A DNA stretch of 24,683 bases, taken from Tolypocladium sp. Sup5 PDA-1 (lineage: Eukaryota > Ascomycota > Sordariomycetes > Hypocreales > Ophiocordycipitaceae). Position 1 is the stretch's first letter, and each line of letters starts with the position of its first letter. This document shows positions 8,875 to 17,613 of the stretch, one piece after another. The translations under genes were made by a program, and so were the position numbers. The DNA lies in contig JPHH03000133.1 in the NCBI GenBank assembly GCA_000750105.3, forward strand, positions 1-24,683, written 5' to 3'. Under the pieces are notes generated by a model. The model saw only the letters and a list, made by a program, of their open reading frames with translations, was not told the DNA's origin and did not search any database.

Positions 8875-9543
8875 TCAACTACGGTCCTTAAAGCCAAGCA
8901 TACTGCAATATGTGCTGTGTTGATACTCCAGGTCGGCCTGATCAGACTCGCAAAGATGGGAGAATGCCAAAAAGAGTTCGTTGTCCTTTAGTCCGCCGTA
9001 GTAGTAACTTAACGATGTCAGGACAATGACGACATCGGGATGGCTGATCTCGGACCTCGCGCTTGGGTTATCTTTAGCTCGATATGGCACTGCAAGCCTT
9101 GTCGCTGGTAATCTGCTAAGAGCGAGACCATAGTCAACTCTCCACCGCTTCTGCGCGAATGCGAATGCCAAAACCCCTTCAGCAAGGAGGCCTCTTAGCA
9201 GAAGCAATGTGCTCTTGGTTGTTCCCCCCCAAAATCCCTGTTGATCTGGTGCCTCGACACTGTTCCTATCGGACTGGTTCAGACGCTGTTTTGTGATGTA
9301 CGTGAAGACAGCATCTCGAACCGGTTGCGGCTCTGTTGCAATTGGGAATCCGCTGAGGCCTGTTTTGCAGACTCGGTTTGCGATCCGTGTGAGAATCCGC
9401 TCTTGAGCATCGTGTCGTAGAATCCTTGTCCGTGGGAAACAACCGCCTGGACCAGGATGTATTTCAATCGAGTCTGGGTATTCCGCCTTCACAGACGTGA
9501 CATAACTCCTGAATCGAAGGTGCGTACGCAGACTGCGGCGCAC
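8875..9543 (-). pseudogene. DUF3638/DUF3645-family protein, internal fragment
   Basis: A 222-codon frame on the minus strand carries a hallmark block of the giant fungal DUF3638/DUF3645 proteins: AEYPDSIEIHPG, then FPRTRIL and ILTRIANRVCKTGLSGFPIA, then GFWGGTTKSTLLLLRGLLA, QKRWRVDYGL, AVPYRAKDNPSARSEISHPD and VVIVLTSLSYYYGGL. Whole proteins of this family are usually over 2,000 residues long; their function is poorly known and a link to ubiquitin handling has been suggested for relatives. Only about 200 residues are present. They are cleanly open without internal stops, and unrelated sequence follows on both sides (the match ends near LEYQ, then the frame stops). No ATG start of the real gene is present. 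This is best read as a transposed or deletion-left fragment that was captured recently enough to stay open. Confidence 0.75.
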
Positions 9544-9997
9544 GCATCACGGCCTGCGGCGGACGCTACCTACGCCGACGCGCCGGTACGTGCGGAAGCC
9601 CCTCTGCCGGCGCCATTTTCTGCCTGTGTTGATCGTATTACGCCTTACATATAGCAAGCCATGACGTGCTTGCGATGTTCTGCTGCCGCACCGTTGATTG
9701 CACAGAAGTGAGTCAGCGTCACAGCAGTGGCGAGCGCAGGGCCTTCATAAGCTACTATAAGGTTCATGAAACAAAAACGTTCCCGAGTTCAGTAATGTGA
9801 TACGAAAGTGGGTGGAGAGAGTTGGGGGTCTGCGGGCGAACCTGCATAATAAAGGAAAGGATCACGTGAGCCATGTCCACCGCCGACGTGGGTTGCAAAG
9901 AGGCAGGTCAGCCATGCCGGACCAATCAGCGATTGGGTTCATCTCCTCACCTCTTCCACCCCATCGCGACCACGATGCCAACCAGCACCTTTCATCA
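9544..9997. other. Stretch without a recognisable gene
   Basis: The first 100 bases are GC- and CpG-rich (GACGCGCCGGTACGTGCGG). No coding frame or promoter signature could be supported. Confidence 0.4.
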
Positions 9998-10051
9998 AAC
10001 AGGAGAGGCAACCTGATCGCGGGTTGCGCAAAAGAGCCTTGATGAACGAAG
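9998..10051. repeat. Dispersed 50-bp repeat, copy 1
   Basis: This segment resembles 14478-14530 in the same orientation: an AGG-GAGGCAACC block, then GGGTTGCGCAAA, AGAGCCTTGA and GAACGAA. Each copy contains a short stem (GCAACC with GGTTGC). The two copies differ at several bases and by small indels. Confidence 0.6.
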
Positions 10052-10899
10052 TTGGAAATGCGAGACCTTTGCTTGCATGCAAGATCTATTCGTAGGCAGT
10101 CTTTGCATCATTGTAGTGTAAATGCAATTGCCCAACCCGAACCATCGGTGCGACTAGCAATCGTCTCGTATGCTCTGCTGGGCCCTGGTGTTAGGCTGAG
10201 GACTGTGAGCAATATATGAGAAATGGCACTGTCAAATATCCAGACGTGTTTCTCATACCAGTATTTGCCTACGTGCCGGTACTCACCATCTAAGCCGAAA
10301 ATACCAGAGCAATGGCGCTTATTCGTGAGTTTAGTCTTGCCGCATTTACAATGCCACGGCGACGCCGCTGCCCAAGCAAGCAAGACCCAATGCGATGCCG
10401 CCTTGACGCGACGGTATCCTTGCCTCACCGAAGACCCCGCGATTCGAGGCGACGGTATCCCTGCGAACAGCCAAGCGCCAATGCAATGCGGTCTTGACAC
10501 GACGGTATGGCACCCTTGTCTGCGGCCAGCTTGGGCGCGGCAGATCGTGCGTAAATGCGATAGTCCACGTTCAATCACCTACCCTATGGCTTTAGACGTT
10601 CTCTTTGACGTCGACCTTTAAAGTAATGTTTCGTTGTTCGTAGCTGAGACCTTCTTGTCGGCTTCAGGTATTCAACTATTTTCTCTTGCGCCTGCACTTT
10701 TGATTTGTGAGATGACTTGACGTATAAGACGGCGCAAATTGAATGACTTTTATTCGCGGCACTTCCGATAACGAAGATGAACCCACTTTGAGAGCGAACT
10801 CCTTTCTTCATCACTACTAATCGCTGCGGACTTCCATTTCCAACTCCAGCTCTTGATCGAACAACATGGCCGCTGGCCCCACGTTTTACCCTAAGATAA
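10052..10899. other. Stretch without a firm gene, with short internal repeats
   Basis: A 31-bp unit starting CCAATGC and ending CGACGGTAT is found at 10387-10417 and 10478-10508 (four mismatches by eye). Its last nine bases, or nearly so, recur at 10450-10458. A minus frame of 156 codons (10578-10108) and one of 77 (10814-10584) lack recognisable motifs. Confidence 0.4.
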
Positions 10900-12778
10900 T
10901 CAAGATGTTTGCCGCAGAGAAGCCAACCTTCGAACTTCCTTGTATACTTCAGTTAGGCCTTTATCTCTTTGCGGTAGCAGTATGACCGGACTTTCAAACT
11001 CGATAAGTTGTTCGCCGGTATCTAGTTGCTCCCGAAGAGCCCTTAAGCCACCAACTGTGGAGTCTAGGCCCGCCAAATACTCTTCGAGGTCGTTTGGTAT
11101 TTCGAAAAGTGCGTTCGTCGCGCCATCCACTGGATCTCCTGTTCTGAGTAGGAGCCTCCCTTGAGCGAGCAGTCCCGAAAGAAGTAAGAGGCAGCGAAAC
11201 GCGAGGTTTGCCAGACGTTCAATGTCTAGGATGACACTATCCAGGATATTGCGCCCATCGGCACGCTTAATCAAGCACCGTTTCGGCTGTTCTTCGTTAC
11301 GGATCACACCCACTTCGCCCACCAGAAGTGGAAGCGCCGCCTGGACTAGTGCTGTAGTCTCGGTCAGCCGGTAATATAAGTCTTTAGCCAGATCCGCGAT
11401 GCTCTCCGGTAGATCAGTCCTCTCAGGACTGGACATCGTCATTTGAAGTGTGATGCTCAGCTGAACGCAGGAAGACACCTCAGCTGCGACTTTTTCGAAC
11501 TTCCCAAGCTGTGTCATCTGATGGGAGAGTTGCGTTCGAAAGCGTGCGACGACAACTTCTTCGTCGACCGATTGTGCGTTTCCCCCAATGTGGAGCGAGT
11601 CGAGCTTCTCCTCAAGCTCGGTTTGACTACCAGCATCTCCAAAACCTACGTAGTAGCTGAATTTTGAAGTGGATCCGGCTGGTCCCGGAGGATGAAACCA
11701 CTCTTGCTGGCTTCCAAGCTCGCGAAGTCGGTCCAATACTTCTTGTTGTGCGGGATGGTTGTGCGTCTTCCACAACAGACAGAGCCTCGCGATATCTAGG
11801 CCTCCGTTGGTGTATTTTGAGGCAAAGAGTCGTCTCAATAGGATGTTCACCTCCTGGCGTTGATGTTCGGCAAGGATGCCTTCGGAGCGTAGAACGCGGA
11901 CGGTCCCGCTGTCATCTCCCACAACCTTCCGGAGGATGCTCAAAATAACGGCTGTGTCCTTCAAAGAGCCCGAGCGTCCAGATCCATTCCCTTTGGATGT
12001 CCTGAAAAGTTAGACTGCACTTTCACTCATGGATACTGTAGCTGTAAACTTACTTAAATTCCCAGGAGCTTTCATCGCAGACCGCTCTAACCCACTCAGG
12101 GACTTTTGTCGAACCAGCCAGTTCGGCAAATGCCAAGGCAAAATGGCAAATAAGGAGCATTCGACAATAAGTCTTCTGCGATGCGTCGTAACATACGGCC
12201 GCCGCTGGATTGAATGATCTGATGATGCTCAGAGCACTTCCCTTGATTTCCACTTGATCGCGAATTGGCCATGCGCCAACTCCAAACGACTTAAATTGAG
12301 CAACGAACGGTCGATCGCAAGGTCGGTTCCAGCAACACAAAACAACTTTGGGCATTTTCATTTTCAGTATTTCCTCGGTGAGCTGAAAGCACCGTTCCGA
12401 AGGAATAGGTGTGTTCTCGTCGGGCTTGAAAGAAAAAGCATCGATAACCGTCACTGTGTGAATGCTCCGTGTACCCTTGGAGCTGAACCGGATGAGTTCA
12501 TCGACTCTTTTCAGTGTCTCGCATCTCGCCACGAATTCGTGGAAATCGACGTTGTAATTTTGACTCGAATGCGGCCGCTCCAAGATCACCACCAAGTCCG
12601 ATGGGCCAGAGGCAAGGTTGCAGGCGTGGTTGATCTCGTTTTCAGGTCGCCTAAATTCCTCGCCGAAGCCCTTGATGAGATTCAGGACTTTGACATCTTC
12701 ATCTCTTGGCCAACGCACTGGTGGCTCTCGCAGAAGCTCCTTGACACAGCGAGGAACGGGAATGTCAAGGCAGAACAT
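10900..12778 (-). CDS. Conserved-looking fungal protein of unknown function, two exons, 608 aa
   Basis: Exon 1 is 12778-12054 and exon 2 is 12001-10900. The 52-nt intron has GTAAGT, a CTAAC branch site and TTTTCAG, and joins the two long frames in phase (E-F-K-T-S-K-G). I chose the ATG at 12778 because MFCLDIPVPRCVKELL is the first protein-like part; an in-frame ATG at 12853 would add 25 residues. Residues 60-220 form an alpha/beta-looking domain: DLVVILERPHSS, HTVTVIDAFSFKP, PSERCFQLTEEILKMKMPKV, VLCCWNRPC, GVGAWP, IRSFNPAAAVCY and LLICHFALAFAEL. The layout (a strand ending in a small-residue/Asn loop, later a -F-N-P- loop before a helix) faintly recalls uracil-DNA-glycosylase folds, but this is inference. 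Residues 290-608 are mostly helical, and I recognise no domain in them. It stands divergent to the gene at 13102. Confidence 0.7.
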
Positions 12779-13101
12779 TGTAGTATCGTTCAACGTGGTG
12801 GTAGAAGAGAATCGTCTGAATCGAAGAGGTTGAGGAAACTGGTAACCCCGCACATCCGTGCCACGCCGGGCTGTGGAGGAGGGATGCTGATGTAGGGGGC
12901 GGGATATAACGCCGAGTCGGCGGCTAAGCTAGGTAGTCGCCGAAGCATCAGCCTCTGGCACGGATTAGATCCCTCAACCCCTCGCCCGGACCAGGAATTC
13001 TATTTTAAGCTATCGACTTGTCAACTTTCGTCATCACATATATCTCAGCAACTCATCTGCATCTCAACTCACAAGTACTTTCCCACATCGCACAACCGGA
13101 T
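12779..13101. promoter_or_regulatory. Divergent promoter region with 13-bp palindrome
   Basis: This is the only DNA between two divergent genes. It holds CGCCGAGTCGGCG (12910-12922), an exact inverted repeat around one base and CGG-containing, as many fungal Zn2Cys6 sites are. A TATTTTAAG TATA-like site near 13003 fits the plus-strand gene. Both roles are inferred. Confidence 0.35.
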
Positions 13102-13223
13102 TTGAGGTCCTCTATCAAGTCACTTCTCCCACAAATACTGACTCTTTGCGCTGCCCTGACTGCCCTGGCCGCCGCTAGGCCAACTCCGTCATCTAACAAC
13201 AACCTCAAGCCTAGATTGAAGTC
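13102..13223 (+). pseudogene. Disconnected signal-peptide coding remnant
   Basis: Read from 13102 in frame 1, the sequence is a textbook secretion signal: RSSIKSLLPQ, then the hydrophobic LTLCAALTALAAA, then RPTPSS. Where ATG is expected, immediately before RSSIK, the codon is TTG. The frame runs into TAG at 13234, while the mature protein continues in another frame from 13224. Restoring contact needs one base less between about 13215 and 13233. It therefore has lost both its start and its frame relative to the mature part. Confidence 0.55.
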
Positions 13224-13854
13224 ATGGCCGAACTAGACGGCACGGTCAAGGTTCCCGGGCACAACAACGCCACTTACGGCCCGATGCCCAAGGGAGACCA
13301 ACTGCTTCTGGTCGAATTCCTCGAGATCGCTCCGTCGCCCATACCTGTGTATGACACAACGCCCCCTTCCCTTTCCCCCACGCTACCTGCCTACCTACCC
13401 CCTTCGACCTAAACTTACTCATAGTCAATACAAACCTACCCCTGACATATTTCCCAGCGACCGAATTTTCTTCCTCTTCCTCCGCGGCGAGATCCCCCAA
13501 TCCAAGAAAAGGTACCTAGAGCATCTTGACCACCTCGCCACCGCAACTCTCGGCATAACCCTCTCCGCCGTCCTCCCGGACGGTAAGCGTGAGGGCCCCA
13601 AGACATACACGGTACCCCTCCGCACCACGGCCTTCGCCGACGCAGCCCACCTCTCGATCCGCGATGCCACGGGCGCATGCGTGGACCATCTAACCAGCAG
13701 CGGCCGCAACGACATCCTAGTCGACTACTGGATCCCGGGAATGTTCCTGCAGACGGGGACGTGGACTTTTGAGGTCGTGGCTAGGCTTGGGGATGGATCT
13801 TGTTTGTTTGCCATATCGCTGACGCAATGGTTGGAGGGGCGGCTCAAAGAATGA
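13224..13854 (+). CDS. Fungal secreted-type hypothetical protein, now without its leader, 173 aa
   Basis: Exon 1 is 13224-13348 and exon 2 is 13458-13854. The 109-nt intron runs from GTATGA to TTTCCCAG and joins PSPIPV to DRIFFLFLRG in phase. The mature protein begins AELDGTVKVPGHNNATYG and continues with GDQLLLVEFLEIAP, RIFFLFLRGEIP, LDHLATATLGITLSAVLPDG, VPLRTTAFADAAHLSIRDATG, SSGRNDILVDYWIPGMFLQTGTW and CLFAISLTQWLEG. The run of beta-strand-like segments and one NAT glycosylation site fit a small extracellular beta-sandwich protein. I recognise the general type from fungal genomes but know no function. As it stands, translation from ATG 13224 would give a 173-aa protein without a signal peptide, because the leader upstream is out of frame. 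It may be a pseudogene, or have an unseen splice that repairs the frame. Confidence 0.65.
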
Positions 13855-14477
13855 TGTGACTCGAGCGGAATTTATAACTTGGTAGTGTATGAGTTTAGTT
13901 AGTGCTGCTGATTATCAGCGCTGATCCGGGAGCGGCCAAAAGGGGATCGGATCTAATCTACTACTATCTTATATACTTATACCTTACACTGCCGAGAGCA
14001 TAAGGGTGCGCATAAACGCTTAGACGAGTGTCCATGTAACAGCCACCTCCAAGGCGGGCACAATGTAGTGGGATCGGTCTATTCTCGCCACTACAATCCA
14101 TAAGATTACCGTCGACGGACGTATCGTTACCGCGTAGTGCGATCCGTATAGCCTATAGGCTATACGTGTAGCTATCGAGTTGCCCGTCGCTGGACGGCAT
14201 TATGCTCGTCTCCAAGGTGCGGGAGAGAAACCTAGTAGGAAATAGTGTCCCTAACGAGATAACTGCCGCGTAGGCCGGGCTGGGGAACTGAGAAAGAGGG
14301 CTGTTCAGGGGGCTTTGGGCTGGTTGAATGACGATTCTCAAAGTTCGAGGTGCTTGCGTTTGGTGACGTGACGACAGAGGGCGGGGGAAAGCCGTGGGCG
14401 GATCGGTGGCCGGCCCTGTCCCGCCTCGAAGCAGAACAACAAGCGGGCAAGAACAAAACAGAGCAACCACCAATCAC
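13855..14477. other. Gene-free stretch with strong palindromes
   Basis: No gene is seen here. Two inverted repeats stand out: TGTAGTGG (14064-14071) with CCACTACA (14088-14095), and the perfect 22-bp palindrome at 14145-14166. The stretch is rich in TATA, CTA and TAC steps between 13960 and 14180, as in small decayed transposons. Confidence 0.45.
14145..14166. repeat. 22-bp perfect palindrome
   Basis: CGTATAGCCTA is followed directly by its exact reverse complement TAGGCTATACG with no spacer. Such a perfect dyad may be the fused ends of a small transposon or a dimer-binding site. Confidence 0.7.
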
Positions 14478-14530
14478 AACAGGGGAGGCAACCCATCTGG
14501 GGTTGCGCAAAGAGCCTTGAGGAACGAAAG
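14478..14530. repeat. Dispersed 50-bp repeat, copy 2
   Basis: This is the second copy of the element at 9998-10051, in the same orientation, with the stem GCAACCC/GGGTTGC. Homology appears to fade upstream of the CAACAGG block and downstream of GAACGAA. No ORF covers it in a convincing way. Confidence 0.6.
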
Positions 14531-14869
14531 CTTGAGCTTGGAGGTGGCATGTTGGTTGGGTCGAAGGGTTTGGAATATCGAGAGTGTGATTTATGCTATT
14601 TGAAGGGTCCATGGTGGTGGCAGAACTGACCGACACTTTCAGACGGTGGCTTGCATTGTGCGGGGTGTATTGGCGACAGTGTCCGGCGTATCCTGGCAAT
14701 CATCGCCCTATGCAGCGCAACGTGTCGAGACAAAGCAATGAGTACTGGGTTTGGATGGGAGGAAGAAGAGAAAAAGGTTGGCGCACGGAATCTGGAGTTG
14801 ACGCATAGTGTCCTGTCTTTTTCATTGCATGCGTTGTTACACAGAGCTTCTATAGCACCCAGAAAAACT

Positions 14870-15540
14870 ATGGCAACCTCCATGGTTCGAGTCGAGTTCA
14901 TATGGTAATTCGGTGCCAGGCAATTGACACACAACCATAGCATCGCCCGGAGCCTTGTCACGGAGGCAAACCGTGCCGGGCGAGATGCCGAATATGACGA
15001 ACGATTCGTGCAGGCTATGATGCCTCTTACGAAGGAGCATGAATCAGCATGTCGCAGAGCGTCGGGGGCTTTCTGTGAATGTTGCGGGCGGTTTGCGACG
15101 GACATCCTACAGAGCCCAATATCCATGTTGCACGTAGCGCCACCTCGCATTGTCATGTGGGTTACATCTTTATGTGGAAGAGGGCAGTGCGAGATCAAGA
15201 TGAGGCAGGAAATGCAACTGATGATGGAGGAAATGCGGCAAGAGGACGAGATGCGCGACGAATTTTTGGGACGGAATAGCTGCTGCGAGGAGGTCAAATT
15301 GTGCAAAATATGTGGCGCGACTGTGGGAGCGAAGCGCTGAAGCGCTGCGGCCGGTGTCATGCGGTGGCATACTGTGGCAAAGAATAACAGAAGGCGGATT
15401 GGAAGGCTCACAAGAGGGCGTGCGTTCCCAGAGAAGATGAACAGGCATGGAAAGCCTGGAGGCAAACGATGACAAGACCAGAGGCTGTGGATGGCGTGTT
15501 GGAATGTAGTAGTTGGGTTCACATTTCTGCTGAGGAGTAG
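14870..15540 (+). pseudogene. MYND-type zinc finger protein pseudogene
   Basis: Frame 2 runs from ATG 14870 (MATSMVRVEFIW) through TEANRAGRDAEYDERFVQAM and a Met/Glu-rich helix (MRQEMQLMMEEMRQEDEM) to CKIC at 15302-15313. The MYND finger continues in frame 1: LKRCGRCHAVAYCGKE, stop, QKADWKAHKRACVP. MYND fingers bind two zinc ions and mediate protein contacts. Spacing after the finger start is canonical (C-x2-C, C-x3-[C], x7-H-x3-C). Three lesions are visible: TAA at 14906-14908 (Gln expected; CAA to TAA), a one-base frame change near 15325-15337, and TAA at 15385-15387 replacing a zinc-ligand Cys. The first stop could be removed by a 36-nt intron (GTAATT...CCATAG, in frame), but that is shorter than usual. 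The frame ends at TAG 15538-15540. Confidence 0.7.
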
Positions 15541-15603
15541 GGTAATTATAAAATTGTGTTATTTTATCCGTAAGGACCATTGTGACAGTATTACCGGATG
15601 TAG

Positions 15604-17051
15604 TTATTCCGTTTCCATTATCTTTTTACTTGGGTGGCGGTTTCGATGTGGCCGGGCCGGTGAGTCTGATGTGTAGGCGACAATTGAATCAAGGGGAGCC
15701 GAAGCGTTCCCCGAGGCAGGACTCTGTCTGGTTGTTTCCGGCTCGCAGGAAGAAGAAGCAGCCGAGACAGAGAACGATTGAGTGGCAGAGCTGCCAGCTT
15801 CAGGCGGAGAGGAAAGTTTCGGAGCCAGCTGCACCACGCGCGGTCTCTTTGTCGGCGTGTCGGCAGGTTCAGGACAATGGCGCTTTTGCGGCGGGGTAAC
15901 GGGGCCAGCTGAAGCCGAAGTTGAAGCCGAAGGCGGAGGACTTGGCGGGACGGTGCCAGGTGTAGCGACAGAGTAACAGGCAGCGCGCATATTCTGGAAA
16001 GCCGCTGAAGCCGAGGATGTTGGCCGCTTTGGTGGCGTCGAGAGAGGCGAAGCCATCGTGGCTGTGATGGTGGTGGTCTTGTCGAGAAAAGTCCAAGAGT
16101 CCGGGACGACGATGAAGACGTAGTCTCGGTCGGAGCCAGGCGGGTGGGCCATGACGCGGTGGTTGAGCAGGCCAGCGACCTTGCCTGTGCAGGTGAAGTG
16201 GATGTTAGCCTGAAAGTGAGAATCCCGCCTCTCGACCATCTTCTTGCATAGGATGGCCCAAGGGTTAGCGTGAATGGGGAAGATGACGAAGACCTGGAAC
16301 GGGTGGAAGCCTTTGAATGGGATCTTGTCGGGGATCCCGGGAGCGATATACGTAGAAAGCTGGACGAAGCCGCAGCACTTGAGCTGGGCGGCGTCGAGAC
16401 CTGGCAGAAAGTCTTGTCGCAGCAGGGAGTGACCGGGGCCCAGGATGAGGCCGGTGAACGAAACGATGGGCGGAATACAGGGAAAACTATCCATGGAGGT
16501 AAAGAGTCTGGGAAGGATGCTTGAGGCACATATTAGCCGATCCCGTTCGGGGCACTGTGGGCGAGGGCAAGCGTTGTGCCTTACGGCTGGTAGCCCTGAT
16601 CTCGGACAATGAGGGCGGGCATAGTATAGAGAAGAGTGCTTCTTGCGTCTGACTCCAGACCGTCGCGCTGCTCAACCTCCCACGCAAGGGCGTAGGGATG
16701 GACGCGACCATTCATGAAAAACCACTCTTCGGTCCATTCCGAGGCAACAATAGGCTGACCGTAAATCGTGAGATTGAGACTGAAGAAGATGGATGTCGGC
16801 GCGTCGTCAGTATCTGATCGGAAGGGGGCGTATTCGGCAGTGAGCAACCAGGAAGGGGGAGGCAAGAAGATGCGGGCGATGGTCTCGGCGTTGAGACCTT
16901 TGATGCGATGGTCATCCTGGTGAGCAAATCTGGAGGGGCAGTCCGGCTGGACGAAGAACATCATAGACATATCGCCGCCGGCGCCTCTCTGGGTATCGAG
17001 CGGCTTTCGAAGGTGCGGTGGAGGAGCACTGGTGACAGGTGAGGAAGACAT
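15604..17051 (-). CDS. Unknown fungal protein with Ser/Pro/Thr-rich tail, two exons, 456 aa
   Basis: Exon 1 is 17051-16585 and exon 2 is 16507-15604. The 77-nt intron (GTAAGG, a CTAAT branch-like site, CCCAG) joins QGYQP to LFTSMDSFPC in phase. The start MSSSPVTSAPPPH (ATG 17051) is preferred; an in-frame ATG at 17126 would add a poorly fitting 25 residues. Residues 1 to about 300 look like a folded domain: MSMMFFVQPDCPSRF, ETIARIFLPPPSW, SIFFSLNLTIYGQPI, EWFFMNGRVHPYALAWEVEQ, IVSFTGLILGPGH, FHPFQVFVIFPIH and DSHFQANIHFTCTGKVAGLL. Residues 305-456 are low-complexity Ser/Pro/Thr/Ala with a KRPR nuclear-localisation-like cluster at 376-379. I recognise no family. It is fully open, unlike most of its neighbours, and convergent with the MYND pseudogene. 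Confidence 0.7.
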
Positions 17052-17613
17052 TGTGTTTCCGTACAGGTTGATACGTCGTCCTTTAGTACACAACTTTGAG
17101 AAAAAAATTAGGGAATGAAGGATCAACTTAATATTTAATCGATCTTGAATGTATGGAATTCGTGAGAAGGAATAGCACCTTCGTCATGAGAAGTAGGAAG
17201 GATGCATGGTGCACATGGTTCTTGACACCACGAATGAGTCACACGACGAGGCGGTCTGGGGAAAGTTGCCGCTAGAATTGATGCGAAAGTTGGAAAAGAA
17301 GGTCTTGGAAGAGCTGGACGGCATCGCTCTTGGTGACCTGCAGGTGGATGGCAGGGCTATCCTGATCTCTATTACAGCAAGATCATCGTAGAAAAAGCAA
17401 GTCTAGCACCATCCTCCTTCAAGTCCGGCACTTACAACGGTAGATTGAGAAGATGAGGGGGAGAGCGCAGCAGTTGAACGCCGCTCTAGACAAAGTTGCG
17501 GTAAGGCTTCCTATGCATAGACCGGCCGAGAGCGTGACGATAGATATATAGCAGCAGGTTTATAGAGGATTGAGAGAAACATAGGAAAGTTACTTCGATA
17601 GTTTAGGAAAGCA
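17052..17613. other. Intergenic stretch before the Helitron remnant
   Basis: The first part should hold the promoter of the minus-strand 456-aa gene; AT-rich TTAATATTTAATCG lies at about 17128. A plus frame at 17206-17391 (KLPLELMRKLEKKVLEELDG, coiled-coil-like) might be a fragment of an unknown gene. From about 17530 the frame-1 reading already begins to resemble the Helitron protein, with TAG stops. Confidence 0.35.

Noticed and set aside
12254..12895. Plus-strand open frame of 213 codons
   Set aside because: It is antisense to exon 1 of the 608-aa gene, which has supported splice sites and protein-like sequence.
14596..15522. Minus-strand open frame of 308 codons
   Set aside because: It is antisense to the MYND finger gene, whose zinc motif proves the plus strand. 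Its own product has no coherent domain.
15618..16529. Minus-strand open frame of 303 codons overlapping exon 2 of the 456-aa gene
   Set aside because: It is another frame of the same DNA, Ser/Arg/Leu-rich. The 16494 frame joins in phase with exon 1 through a good intron, while this one does not.
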